Below are positions 48,689 through 58,116 of a stretch of DNA of 62,396 bases, in pieces; positions within the stretch are counted from its first letter, which is position 1; the number at the start of each line of letters is the position of its first letter. The notes under the pieces are model-generated. The model made no database searches and was not told the origin of the DNA. It saw nothing but the letters and a program-made list of their open reading frames with translations. The stretch spans positions 1 to 62,396 of the forward strand of contig JAVXCQ010000013.1 of assembly GCA_036659415.1 (NCBI GenBank), written 5' to 3'. Made by a program: the position numbers and the translations under genes. The stretch is from JAVXCQ01 sp036659415. Lineage in GTDB: Bacteria; Bacillota; Negativicutes; Acidaminococcales; Acidaminococcaceae.

Positions 48689-51612
48689 TAAATATTAATG
48701 ATATTGTTAAATAACGCGGTATTTTTTTCTATTTGACTTTGACTGCCAACTACACAGTGATAATTATCGCTTAATAAATCTTTGACGATGACACTAAGCT
48801 TTCTAATATCTTCGTTTGTAACATTGATTACTTCCAAACGACTTTTTAGTCGTCCTACATCAGTAATCTGTTTCAAATACATGACGCAAGCTCGCTCCAA
48901 ATACATTGAATTAGTTAAAGGTGTGTCCATGCCACTGATAGTACCAATGACGTACTTAGTTAATTCCCGCTCAGACGCACTAAATCCTTCTAAATAGGCC
49001 GGCAATTGTTGGTAGACAGTTAGTGTTTCAGCTAGTTTAGGATCACGGTAAGAGGAGAAATAAGCGGTGCCGTTAGGATCAAATCTAGCATTAGCTCCAT
49101 AAGCACCACCCTGGACACGAATTTTTGTCCATAAATAATCATAGCGCAAAATGGTTTCTAGAACTTTCATTGCACCGGTATATGTGTGTCCGAACTTTTG
49201 AAAATTACCCCCTGCGGCAACGTATTGCACTTTACCAGAAGTTACAATCCCCTCATTGCTTTCAGGTGCAACCAAGAGTTCCGGTTTTTGACCAGCATAA
49301 GTAGACACCGATAAAGATTGCACAAAAGCTTGCGCCGCTGTTAATACTAGCTTTTGGTCATGTTGTTCACAGGAATAAGCAAATAATTGTTTACTACGAT
49401 GAAAAAGCAGTGGTAATAATGCTACTAACTGTGTTTTCAAGTCGGTAAAACGTTCCTCAAAATTATCTGCCAAAGTTTTGATGAATTGGTAATAGCTCAA
49501 ATAGTCTTTTTCGTTCACCCGTGCAGCTTGAGAAAAATAGGAACACAAACGAGTGCAAGCAATGTTTTGACCACGATTGAAAAATTGGCTATCCCAGTCA
49601 GTTTTAATTTCGCCAATAACTTCTTGCATTCGTTTTTGATTATCGAAGTTAGTAGATGTAGCAATATTTTCTAGCAAAAAGAATAATTGCTCTAGATTAT
49701 GAGTTAAAGCCTTAGTTTGCAGACCAAATTGCAAGGAATAATCATCAGCATTAGTTTGCGAGGAATATGCAGATAATTGAAAACCAATCCCTCCAGTATA
49801 TTTGTTGGTATTAGTTGCTAACTCTTGGAAAGTAAAATCTTTAGTATCCAGTTTACCCAAAAGGTCGCTTAATAAATAAGCGTAAGGTAAGAGTTTTGCT
49901 GGTAAGCCGGTTAAATCAAAATACCAGTTTAAATAAGCAATTTTGTTCGTATCCTGTGGTACATACAAATAGGTGTGTTCACCAACGTGTGTAATTTCCG
50001 TAGCAATAGTATCAACTTCTTGGCGCAAATCACTGCGGTTAAGAATGGGAATGGATTCTAGTGCTGTCACATCATCTTCAGCGCCTTGTAGGGCATGAAG
50101 TTTTTCAGTTTGCGCGATTAAAGTATTAATTTCGGTGGTAGTTAATTTGCTTTTAATTTGTGCTAATTTAGCAACTTCTCGTGCTTGATCCGCTTCTTCT
50201 TTACCGGGTTCAGGTTGTAAAGTAATCAAAACTTTATGGGTATTATCCAGAAGATAATTTTCGATCAATTGTTCATAATAACGAGAATTGATGCCCTCGC
50301 GTAAAGTTTTTAAGATCTCCTCATAACGTAAACCAGCAAAAGGGTCTCCGTCATAAAGCCAACTTTCCATGCAGCTAATACCATAAATTAAGCCTTTAGG
50401 ATAAGCACCAAAATCTGCTTCTCGGAGTTTAAATTCCATGAAATTAAGATTGGCTTCTAATAGTTCTTTATCTAAGCCCTGCACCGTAAGCTCTTGTAAT
50501 GTTTTATAAATAATACTAAGAAATTTATCACGTTGTTCCGGTTCTGAACCAGCTGCCTTAATTGAAAAAATCGGTTGTCGATAGCTGCCGGCATAAGAAC
50601 CAAAAACATCACTACCAATGCCTGCTTGCATTAAAGCTAAGCGCAATGGCGCAGAATTGGACTCCAAGAGCACACTTTCTAATAAACGTAAGGCAGTAGA
50701 AGTTAAAACGTCATTGGCGTCGCCGGTAACAATATTGAGCTCATGATAAGTTTTGCCTGCTGTATCTTCTTCCTTACCGATGGGATAAGTTGCAAAAACC
50801 TCTTTGGTTTTAGGGAAAGCCGGTTGCATGGCAATGCCGGAATTTACGGTTCCAGTTTTATGAAAGCTACTCAAATATTCTTGATCTAAATAGGCTAAGG
50901 TTGGTAAAATATCTAAATCACCATAAAGATAGATATAAGAATTTTCAGGGCTGTAATAGGTTTTGTGGAAGGCAGAAAACTGCTCCTGGGTTAAATTAGC
51001 AATGGTCTCTGGATAACCACCGGATTCAAAGCCGTAGGGAGAATTGGGAAACAAAGCCTTCATACTTTCGTAGTCCATCACAGCATCCGCGGAAGAAAAG
51101 ACACCTTTCATTTCATTGTACACTACGCCGTTATAAGTGAGCGGTGCTTCTGGGGTGTCAATATTATAATGCCAACCTTCTTGAAACAAGGTATAAGGAT
51201 TTTCATGAATTAAGGGATAAAAAACAGCATCTAGATAAACATCCATTAAATTTTTAAAATCTTGATTATTTCTGCTGGCTACCGGATACATAGTTTTATC
51301 AGGATAAGTCATGGCATTTAAAAAAGTATTTAGGGAGCCTTTAACCAATTCCACAAATGGTTCTTTAAGCTTATATTTACGTGAACCGCATAAAACTGAA
51401 TGTTCTAAAATATGTGCGACACCAGTATCATCATAAGGTGGTGTTCTAAAACTAATGGAAAATACTTTATTATCATCTTGGTTACCTAAATAGAGGACAC
51501 GGGCACCGCTTTGCAAATGTTCTAGTAAATAAGCGGTAGCTTTAACTTCTTCAATAAAGGCAACCTCTTTCACAATAAACCCTGAATAAATTTGTTCTTT
51601 TTCTAATGACAT
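48688..51612 (-). CDS. M16C (PreP/Cym1-like) zinc metallopeptidase
   Basis: A 974-residue oligopeptidase of the presequence-protease family. The inverted zinc motif HILEH is near residues 67-71 in GVAHILEHSVLCGS, and the distal Glu lies in YNEMKGVFSS. The four-domain clamshell length is complete. Bacterial members probably degrade short unstructured peptides in the cytosol; no signal peptide is seen. It is monocistronic, and its start faces the Arc-type regulator gene across a 214-nt divergent region. Confidence 0.92.
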   Translation of the reverse strand: MSLEKEQIYSGFIVKEVAFIEEVKATAYLLEHLQSGARVLYLGNQDDNKVFSISFRTPPYDDTGVAHILEHSVLCGSRKYKLKEPFVELVKGSLNTFLNAMTYPDKTMYPVASRNNQDFKNLMDVYLDAVFYPLIHENPYTLFQEGWHYNIDTPEAPLTYNGVVYNEMKGVFSSADAVMDYESMKALFPNSPYGFESGGYPETIANLTQEQFSAFHKTYYSPENSYIYLYGDLDILPTLAYLDQEYLSSFHKTGTVNSGIAMQPAFPKTKEVFATYPIGKEEDTAGKTYHELNIVTGDANDVLTSTALRLLESVLLESNSAPLRLALMQAGIGSDVFGSYAGSYRQPIFSIKAAGSEPEQRDKFLSIIYKTLQELTVQGLDKELLEANLNFMEFKLREADFGAYPKGLIYGISCMESWLYDGDPFAGLRYEEILKTLREGINSRYYEQLIENYLLDNTHKVLITLQPEPGKEEADQAREVAKLAQIKSKLTTTEINTLIAQTEKLHALQGAEDDVTALESIPILNRSDLRQEVDTIATEITHVGEHTYLYVPQDTNKIAYLNWYFDLTGLPAKLLPYAYLLSDLLGKLDTKDFTFQELATNTNKYTGGIGFQLSAYSSQTNADDYSLQFGLQTKALTHNLEQLFFLLENIATSTNFDNQKRMQEVIGEIKTDWDSQFFNRGQNIACTRLCSYFSQAARVNEKDYLSYYQFIKTLADNFEERFTDLKTQLVALLPLLFHRSKQLFAYSCEQHDQKLVLTAAQAFVQSLSVSTYAGQKPELLVAPESNEGIVTSGKVQYVAAGGNFQKFGHTYTGAMKVLETILRYDYLWTKIRVQGGAYGANARFDPNGTAYFSSYRDPKLAETLTVYQQLPAYLEGFSASERELTKYVIGTISGMDTPLTNSMYLERACVMYLKQITDVGRLKSRLEVINVTNEDIRKLSVIVKDLLSDNYHCVVGSQSQIEKNTALFNNIINI

Positions 51613-51719
51613 AGGGACCTCCTTTATAAATAACGCTGAAAACAGCGAGCTTTCTTTGCACGATATTTATTTTAACATAAAATTAAACACATCAATAGTA
51701 GCAACTTTAGCTTTTTCCC

Positions 51720-51748
51720 TTGCAATTATCACCTATTTTCATTATAAT
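51720..51748 (+). promoter_or_regulatory. Promoter of the Arc-type regulator gene
   Basis: TTGCAA (51720-51725), 17-nt spacer, TATAAT (51743-51748). The expected transcription start is near 51755, upstream of the GACGTC operator pair. Confidence 0.75.
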
Positions 51749-51778
51749 ATTAGCAACTAGACAGCTAAAAGCACTATT

Positions 51779-51801
51779 AATGACGTCATCTAGACGTCGT
51801 T
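51779..51801. promoter_or_regulatory. Tandem GACGTC boxes, candidate operator of the Arc-type regulator
   Basis: Two self-complementary hexamers GACGTC (51782-51787 and 51793-51798) lie 11 bp apart centre to centre, within a larger imperfect inverted repeat (AATGACGTC / GACGTCGTT). One helical turn between half-sites suits two ribbon-helix-helix dimers on the same DNA face. It lies just after the transcription start. Confidence 0.65.
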
Positions 51802-51826
51802 ATTGAAAGAAAGGTGGCTATTAACC

Positions 51827-52009
51827 ATGGAACCTGTTCGTTTTACACTCCGCCTCCATCCCCTTATTCTTCAAAAGATGAAATTCATTGCTGAGCATAA
51901 TGGACGCTCGGTTAATCGGGAAATTGAACAAATTTTAAAATGGATTGTTGATGATTATGAAAATAAGTGTGGGAAAATACAGCTGGCAGCAAACGAAAAA
52001 ATAAAATAA
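51827..52009 (+). CDS. Arc-type ribbon-helix-helix DNA-binding protein
   Basis: A 60-residue protein almost entirely made of an Arc-like fold. A beta strand RFTLRLH (about 4-10) would read DNA in the major groove; AEHNGRSVNREIEQIL (about 22-37) closely matches the Arc core. A Lys-rich tail follows. The start is the ATG at 51827 behind AAGGTGG; a TTG at 51803 lies in the operator region. No toxin gene follows, so it is not an obvious antitoxin. It has its own promoter, operator-like boxes and a strong terminator, and is divergent from the M16C gene. Confidence 0.85.
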   Translation: MEPVRFTLRLHPLILQKMKFIAEHNGRSVNREIEQILKWIVDDYENKCGKIQLAANEKIK

Positions 52010-52023
52010 ATGGCGTAGCACTA

Positions 52024-52057
52024 GACTTGGCAGTTAACACTGCTAAGTCTTTTTTTT
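52024..52057 (+). terminator. Terminator of the Arc-type regulator gene
   Basis: Hairpin GACTTGGCAGT/ACTGCTAAGTC (52024-52034 with 52039-52049, one mismatch) followed by eight T. Confidence 0.85.
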
Positions 52058-52062
52058 GTAAC

Positions 52063-52103
52063 AAAAAACTAGCAGCAACTTAATAGTTTACTGCTAGTTT
52101 TTT
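52063..52103 (-). terminator. Terminator of purL
   Basis: A 13-bp stem (52063-52075 with 52091-52103) with A and T runs at the outer ends, just after the purL stop on the minus strand. Confidence 0.8.
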
Positions 52104-52116
52104 AATTACTGCTACT

Positions 52117-55100
52117 TTAGTCAAAGTACTTAACACCTGCAAGAAAGAGTTCTTGATCTTTATTGCCGGCAATGTTTTGTAGAAGACCAGGAGCATAGCG
52201 CTCACTATGCCCCATTTTGCCCAGCACACGTCCATCAGGGCTAGTGATACCTTCTATAGCGTACATGGAGCCGTTAGGGTTATAAGGCATTTCTAGCGTT
52301 GGTATGCCGTTCAAGTCAACATATTGCGTTGCTACCTGACCGTTGGCAAACAATCGTTTGATTTCCTCTTCAGTAGCTACAAAACGACCTTCGCCATGGG
52401 AAACTGCAATAGCGTGAACATCACCAGGTTCTACATTAGCTAGCCAAGGTGATTTATTGGAAATTACTTTGGTAGTAATCATTTGGGACACGTGACGACC
52501 AATGTTATTGTAAGTTAAAGTAGGTGCTTGCCCACTCATGGGAATGATTTCACCGTAGGGTACTAGTCCTAGTTTGATCAAGGCTTGGAACCCATTACAA
52601 ATACCCAACATTAATCCATCACGTTCTTCTAAAAGTCTAGTGATAGCGTCTTTGATTTTAGGATTACGGAACATGGTGGCAATGAATTTACCACTACCAT
52701 CAGGTTCATCACCGGCGCTGAAGCCGCCTGGTAACATAATGATTTGCGCATTATCGATCATTTTGACCATGGTAGTCACAGAGTCGTTAATCGCTTGGGC
52801 TGTGAGATTGCGAATAACAAAAGTTTCAGCCAGACCACCGGCAGTATTAAAGGCTGCGGCAGAATCATACTCACAGTTAATCCCTGGGAAAACAGGAATA
52901 AACACACGTGGTTTAGCAAGAGAATATGGTGCTGTTAGTGGCAATTCTGCTTTAAACAAGGGTTGATTTAGTTCTATGCCTACAGGGGTAGCCACGGGAA
53001 TTTTATAAGGGAAAATTTCTTGTAAGGGATTTAAGTAGGATTCTTGAATGGCGGTTAATGGCAAGAGAGTGTCATTGATATTAATAACCTCAGTAGTTGT
53101 TAAGTGTCCGATATTTACATATTCAACTCCTGCGAATATTTCTTCCACCTCACAGCGAGCAGCTAGTTCTAAGACAAATCCACCGGGTTGTAACATAAAT
53201 AAACTCTCAGTGTCGCCAAACGGCTTAATGAATTCAAAACCGAGTTGGTTACCAAGACACATGGTAGAAATAGTAGCGGCAATACCGCCCTCTTTTACCA
53301 CAGTAGCGGCGACGATTTTACCGCTGAGTATACCTTGATGAATAGTGCGTAGATTTTTACTTAAGCAATCGAAATCTAGTACTTCATGATGATCGCGGGG
53401 ACAAGCAACAAATACTACATTATCTCCTGCCGTTTTAAATTCAGCAGAAATTGCCTGATCTCCATCAATAACATCTACGGCAAACGCTACTAAAGATGGC
53501 GGTACTGTTTTATCCATAAAAGTACCTGACATACTGTCCTTCCCTCCAATAGCTGGTAAAGCTAAGGCATCGAGAGCTGTAAATGCTCCCAGTAAAGCAC
53601 TGAAAGGTTGCCCCCAGCTGGTAGCATTATGTAGTTTAGGGAAGTATTCTTGTAAAGTTAAACGCAGTTTACCTGGATCAGCTCCTAGCGCAACACTTCT
53701 GCAGACAGCTTCTACTACTGCGTACATACCGCCGTGGAAAGGGCTCCAACACGCAACTTCCGGATGATAACCACAGGCCATCACAGAGGCTGCCGTCGTA
53801 GTTCCGGTCAAGATAGGTAAACGACCGACCATGCCTTCACTAGGCGTTAATTGTGTTTTGCCACCAAAAGGCATGAGCACGGTACCACGCCCAATGGTAC
53901 TATCAAATCTTTCGGATAGTCCTTTTTCGCTACAAACGTTTAAACGGTTGAGATTGGCAAGCCAAGCTGTCGCTAAATCCGGTGCTACAGTTACGCAAGC
54001 TGGCACTCGATTAAAAATACAGGGTTCTTCAGTCGTAGCGACCTGAATATTAGTCGTTTGTGCCACACCATTACTGTCTAAAAAACTTCTTGCTAAATCG
54101 ACAATCTTTTCACCGCGCCAGTACATGACTAGACGAGGATCCGCTGCAACTTCAGCTACTACAGTAGCTTCCAGATTTTCTTGGTCAGCGTAAGCGATGA
54201 AAGCTGCTCGATCTTTAGCTTCTATGACTACCGCCATACGTTCTTGTGACTCCGAAATAGCTAGCTCCGTACCGTCAAGTCCTTCGTATTTCTTAGGTAC
54301 TTTATCTAAATTAATAACTAAGCCATCGGTTAATTCGCCAATAGCGACAGATACACCGCCAGCACCAAAATCATTGCAACGCTTGATCATGGCCGTGACT
54401 ACTTTTTTTCTAAACAAGCGTTGAATTTTGCGTTCTGTTGGTGGATTGCCTTTTTGCACCTCTGCACCACAGGCTAAAAGTGATTCAATCGTATGTTCTT
54501 TGGAAGAACCAGTTGCTCCACCACAGCCATCACGACCGGTACGCCCCCCCAATAAGACAATCAAGTCCCCTGCTTGTGGTCTTTCCCGTCTAACCGCATC
54601 TCGTGGTGCAGCACCTATGACAGCACCTATTTCCATTCGTTTGGCTACAAATTGGTCATGATAGTACTCCTGCACATGACCAGTGGCTAAACCGATTTGA
54701 TTACCATAAGAACTGTAACCGGCGGCAGCCCCGATAGTAATCTTGCGTTGTGGTAGTTTGCCTTGTAGCGTAGCTGCAAAAGGCGTCCGCGGATCCGCAG
54801 CACCAGTCACACGCATCGCTTGGTAAACATAAGAACGTCCGGAAAGAGGATCGCGAATCGCACCGCCTAAACAAGTAGCTGCGCCACCAAAAGGTTCGAT
54901 TTCCGTCGGATGATTGTGTGTTTCATTTTTGAACATTACCAGCCATTCTTCAGTTTTTCCGTCCACCTTAATGGGCACAACAATACTACAAGCATTAATT
55001 TCTTCTGAAACATCCAAATCCTGTAGTTTGCCTTCTTGCCGTAATTTTTTCACGCCTAAAACAGCTATATCCATTAGTGTGATAGGACGTGTTGTCGCTT

Positions 55101-55899
55101 CCCCATAAACAGTATCGCGCACTGACATATAACGGTCATAAGCTTCTTGCACAGGTTCTGTAAAGACTCCGGGAGCAATTTCTACGTCTTCGATTTCAGT
55201 CATAAAAGTAGTATGACGGCAATGGTCTGACCAATATGTGTCTAGCACTTTAATCTCTGTAATGGAAGGATTACGTTTTTCCGTATTAAAATATTTTTGG
55301 CAAAATAATAAATCAGCTAAACTCATGGCTAAACCTTGTTGGATTCGAAATGCTTCCATGACTTCTACTGTATATTCTGTAAAACCTTCTAGAATTTTAA
55401 TACGGGCAGGTTCTTCACTGGGTACTGTTAAAGTAAGGGGTATTTGTTGCTCTGCTTCTCTGGCTTCTACAGGATTGATACAATAATTTTTAACTTGGGC
55501 TATTTCATTAGCACTTAATTTACCCTCTAACACATAGACTTTTGCTGCGGCTACCATGGGTTTTTCTTTTTGCGTAATTAATTGTATACATTGTTCGGTG
55601 AAATCTTCCCGCTGGTCATATTGGCCTGGCAGCAATTCTACGGCAAAGCTAACGACTTCGGGAGCAAGTTCTAAGTGGTCTTCAAACACAAAATCAACAG
55701 GTGGTTCTGATAAAACCAATTCTCGTGCCATTGCGAACTCTTGGTCACTCAGACCGGTTATATCATACCTGTTTAAAATTCTTACATTTTTTAAATTGGT
55801 CAAATTTAAATTATGCTTTAAGTCTACCAGCAAAGCTTGTGCTTCCACGGCAAAACTTGACTTCTTTTCTACGAAGATTCTTTTGATTGTCGCGTTCAT
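52117..55899 (-). CDS. purL: Phosphoribosylformylglycinamidine synthase (single-chain PurL)
   Basis: Catalyses the fourth step of purine synthesis, FGAR to FGAM with glutamine and ATP. The 1260-residue chain joins a PurS-like N-terminus (about 1-170), a PurL core with YWSDHCRHTTF near 230, NHPTEIEPFGGAATCLGG near 330 and GGKDSMSG, and a C-terminal glutaminase. The glutaminase has LPGGFSAGDEPDG, MLGICNGFQ with the Cys nucleophile, and SHGEGRF. This is the clostridial long form. The start is the ATG at 55899 (GGGGAGG upstream). No other purine genes are nearby. It follows the acetyltransferase gene by 15 nt. Confidence 0.96.
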   Translation of the reverse strand: MNATIKRIFVEKKSSFAVEAQALLVDLKHNLNLTNLKNVRILNRYDITGLSDQEFAMARELVLSEPPVDFVFEDHLELAPEVVSFAVELLPGQYDQREDFTEQCIQLITQKEKPMVAAAKVYVLEGKLSANEIAQVKNYCINPVEAREAEQQIPLTLTVPSEEPARIKILEGFTEYTVEVMEAFRIQQGLAMSLADLLFCQKYFNTEKRNPSITEIKVLDTYWSDHCRHTTFMTEIEDVEIAPGVFTEPVQEAYDRYMSVRDTVYGEATTRPITLMDIAVLGVKKLRQEGKLQDLDVSEEINACSIVVPIKVDGKTEEWLVMFKNETHNHPTEIEPFGGAATCLGGAIRDPLSGRSYVYQAMRVTGAADPRTPFAATLQGKLPQRKITIGAAAGYSSYGNQIGLATGHVQEYYHDQFVAKRMEIGAVIGAAPRDAVRRERPQAGDLIVLLGGRTGRDGCGGATGSSKEHTIESLLACGAEVQKGNPPTERKIQRLFRKKVVTAMIKRCNDFGAGGVSVAIGELTDGLVINLDKVPKKYEGLDGTELAISESQERMAVVIEAKDRAAFIAYADQENLEATVVAEVAADPRLVMYWRGEKIVDLARSFLDSNGVAQTTNIQVATTEEPCIFNRVPACVTVAPDLATAWLANLNRLNVCSEKGLSERFDSTIGRGTVLMPFGGKTQLTPSEGMVGRLPILTGTTTAASVMACGYHPEVACWSPFHGGMYAVVEAVCRSVALGADPGKLRLTLQEYFPKLHNATSWGQPFSALLGAFTALDALALPAIGGKDSMSGTFMDKTVPPSLVAFAVDVIDGDQAISAEFKTAGDNVVFVACPRDHHEVLDFDCLSKNLRTIHQGILSGKIVAATVVKEGGIAATISTMCLGNQLGFEFIKPFGDTESLFMLQPGGFVLELAARCEVEEIFAGVEYVNIGHLTTTEVININDTLLPLTAIQESYLNPLQEIFPYKIPVATPVGIELNQPLFKAELPLTAPYSLAKPRVFIPVFPGINCEYDSAAAFNTAGGLAETFVIRNLTAQAINDSVTTMVKMIDNAQIIMLPGGFSAGDEPDGSGKFIATMFRNPKIKDAITRLLEERDGLMLGICNGFQALIKLGLVPYGEIIPMSGQAPTLTYNNIGRHVSQMITTKVISNKSPWLANVEPGDVHAIAVSHGEGRFVATEEEIKRLFANGQVATQYVDLNGIPTLEMPYNPNGSMYAIEGITSPDGRVLGKMGHSERYAPGLLQNIAGNKDQELFLAGVKYFD

Positions 55900-55914
55900 A
55901 ATCTTCCTCCCCAT

Positions 55915-57096
55915 TTAATAATATTCATTAATATAGTTTTTGCATTTAGGTAAGATACTGTCAAGTAAGGCTGCAACTTGATTGTCTATAGCGGTTAAAC
56001 GACCGGCTTCTACTAATTCCTGAACGGAAACTTGTCCAAAATATAATTGCGTAAAGGCTGTAACATCCATGAGCAGATCAGGATGTTGAGCAGTATTTTT
56101 TAAGGTTAAAGCACTCTCACCCACTTCTACTTTGAGCAAAGTATTATTTAAACCGATACTTTCATCAATAATAAAGATTACTAATTCACCTCGTAAGTGT
56201 GCTGTTGGCAAGGGTAAAAGTTTTAAAGCTTTTTGCACATCTACTACTCTAGCCATCATAAAGGGTTGCAACGAACCAGTACAGTTTTGATTGGGGAAAT
56301 ATTGGTGAGTTTGATCACCATTAGGTGCCGACCATTCAAAGGTTTGACATTGAGCACGATGTTGAGCCGCAAATTTTAATAATAAATTGCGCGTTAGTGT
56401 ATTGGTTGCCAATAATTCCAAGATCTTAAAAGTATCAGCTTCAATTTGATAGAAAAGGTACCCGGTTGCCCCTCCTTCTTCCGTAGCGAGGACAATTCGT
56501 CCACCTTCTTTTTGAAAAACAGTCAGCAAATTATTCCATATCCGCTCATCTCTAAGCACATAGCCGTTAAACCCTGTCATTGCCTGTTTGTAAACTTGGG
56601 AAAAAGCAGTAAAATCACTAAAATCTTCAATTATTTCGAGGGTAGCTTGTTCTGCTACCGGTCCATAAGCTAATTCAGCTAGGGGCATTTTATATAAATG
56701 TTTATAATAGGTAAAAGTAAATTCATATGGTTGGTACACACCAGCATATAAAGGCATTAAAAGGACAAAAGGACTACCTTGCGCTCTAATAATACTAAAA
56801 GCTGTATTTAAAAGCGGTGCGAAAGCATGTTGTCCTCTAGCCACTGGAGCAGTTGCTACACCCACCAGGTAAGGTAGGTTTAATTTACGCCCACGTAAGA
56901 CTATTGTATAAGGATTTAAGTGGAGCATGGTTTCCAGCTGGCCGTTAGCATTAAAACCACCCAAAATCGTATTTTGTTGCAAACAATAATTGTTAAAATA
57001 CCACTCATAAAAAGCTGTCGCTTTTTTTTCAAAACAATAATCCCATAATTTGGCTACTTGTGGTAAAGTTTGTTCATTAATTATGCGAAATTCCAT
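55915..57096 (-). CDS. Eis-like GNAT acetyltransferase with SCP2-type C-terminal domain
   Basis: A 393-residue protein with the build of the Eis family: an N-terminal GNAT domain with LVGVATAPVARGQHAFAPLL (acetyl-CoA pyrophosphate loop, near 76-95), a second GNAT-like domain, and a sterol-carrier-like C-terminus (about 290-393) with the terminal carboxylate that acts in Eis catalysis. Eis enzymes acetylate amines, including aminoglycosides in some species; the native substrate here is unknown. GGAG precedes the ATG. It lies between the DUF2156 gene (12 nt) and purL. Confidence 0.82.
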   Translation of the reverse strand: MEFRIINEQTLPQVAKLWDYCFEKKATAFYEWYFNNYCLQQNTILGGFNANGQLETMLHLNPYTIVLRGRKLNLPYLVGVATAPVARGQHAFAPLLNTAFSIIRAQGSPFVLLMPLYAGVYQPYEFTFTYYKHLYKMPLAELAYGPVAEQATLEIIEDFSDFTAFSQVYKQAMTGFNGYVLRDERIWNNLLTVFQKEGGRIVLATEEGGATGYLFYQIEADTFKILELLATNTLTRNLLLKFAAQHRAQCQTFEWSAPNGDQTHQYFPNQNCTGSLQPFMMARVVDVQKALKLLPLPTAHLRGELVIFIIDESIGLNNTLLKVEVGESALTLKNTAQHPDLLMDVTAFTQLYFGQVSVQELVEAGRLTAIDNQVAALLDSILPKCKNYINEYY

Positions 57097-57108
57097 AGTT
57101 CTCCTTCG

Positions 57109-57999
57109 CTAGTTACTGAGGACAGTAATGTATTTTTTGACCATTAATTCTGGGTTATAAGATTCTTTGGCCTTACGTAAACCCTCTATACCCATATCTT
57201 CTTCTCGATTAATATAGGTAACAGCTGACCAAGCATTTTGGCAGAACTCTTGATTAATAGCTGTGTATAAACCGCGAATATCGGGATTGGCTTTTTCCAC
57301 ATGAATAACTGCCATCTGCTGATTAAGTTTTTCACCAAAAGTAAAAGCTTCCACCTTGCCATTAATTCTAATCAGGCCACCACAAATTTTAAGGATAGTC
57401 ATATTTCTCAAAGCTTCTTTAATTGCACAAAATTCACAACCCAAACTGGCATCATTACCAATGCGTCGTTCACACCAAAGGTCTGCAAAGGCGATACATT
57501 CCTCAATATTAGCAGGAGTTATTTCCTCGTAGAGATAATCTGGTTGGTCTTTTTTGAACGCATTCAAATGATTTTTTTTGCTGTGATATTTGCGTCCAGC
57601 TAAAGTTGCCAGCTTTTCCTGTAAATAAACATAATCCCAGTTATCGCGATCTTCTGTAAAAGCAACGATGTCGGGTAAATTTTTTTGCCAACTGGTGATG
57701 GTTTCTTCATAAATACCTCTGATTTCCAACTGTTGACCGACAAAGGTTAGCTTAAGTTCATTGAAAATTAAGGGAAGAGTTTCAGCACTCCCCCCAAATG
57801 GTGGTAACAGAAAGGTAACGTTATTGCGTGTTACTTTAATTAGTAAAGCTTCGTGGTTAATAGTCCAATTAATATCATAACACGAGCGCCAAATAAATAA
57901 ATTTGTAAAAGTACATTCCGAACCATTATAAACTTGTTCACTAAAATAACGGTCAAAGATTGGCTTGTCTTCTAAGGCAATATGTTTGAATTTTAGAAT
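57109..57999 (-). CDS. DUF2156 (PG-lysyltransferase C-terminal-like) protein with ATT start
   Basis: A protein of about 296 residues related to the GNAT-type aminoacyltransferase domain of phosphatidylglycerol lysyltransferase (MprF-like), without membrane segments. GRKYHSKKNHLNAFKK (about 135-150) is the family signature. The frame stays open upstream of the first usual start (TTG at 57729) for 90 more codons that encode a typical N-terminus (LKFKHIALEDKPIFDRYF and ECTFTNLFIWR). No ATG, GTG or TTG occurs there. An ATT at 57999, with GGGGAG 9 nt upstream and a stop codon just before, is the probable start. The role is unknown; an aminoacyl transfer is a family-based guess. Confidence 0.8.
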   Translation of the reverse strand: MLKFKHIALEDKPIFDRYFSEQVYNGSECTFTNLFIWRSCYDINWTINHEALLIKVTRNNVTFLLPPFGGSAETLPLIFNELKLTFVGQQLEIRGIYEETITSWQKNLPDIVAFTEDRDNWDYVYLQEKLATLAGRKYHSKKNHLNAFKKDQPDYLYEEITPANIEECIAFADLWCERRIGNDASLGCEFCAIKEALRNMTILKICGGLIRINGKVEAFTFGEKLNQQMAVIHVEKANPDIRGLYTAINQEFCQNAWSAVTYINREEDMGIEGLRKAKESYNPELMVKKYITVLSN

Positions 58000-58039
58000 A
58001 GTTAATCGCTCCCCAACTTAGTGATAATACTTACAGTCT

Positions 58040-58048
58040 ATTATAACA
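58040..58048 (-). promoter_or_regulatory. Extended -10 promoter of DUF2156-acetyltransferase-purL
   Basis: TGTTATAAT on the minus strand (TATAAT at 58045-58040), about 33 nt upstream of the proposed ATT start. The -35 is weak. It supports translation of the full-length DUF2156 protein. Confidence 0.55.
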
Positions 58049-58073
58049 AATATTAGCAAGAAATAACATCAAA

Positions 58074-58107
58074 CATAAAAAAACCAGCTACAATTAGTAG
58101 CTGGTTT
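58074..58107 (-). terminator. Terminator of the zinc-ribbon gene
   Basis: A 10-bp stem (58081-58090 with 58098-58107) followed on the minus strand by eight T (58080 downwards). Confidence 0.85.
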
Positions 58108-58116
58108 TCAAAGAAA

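Noticed and set aside
51779..51801. GACGTC boxes as MetJ met-boxes (AGACGTCT)
   Set aside because: MetJ is a larger gammaproteobacterial protein and its boxes are contiguous 8-bp units; here the spacing is 11 bp and the neighbour is Arc-like.
57109..57729. A shorter DUF2156 gene starting at TTG 57729
   Set aside because: It has no ribosome site, and 90 conserved upstream codons would be left unexplained in a gap of nearly 400 bases.
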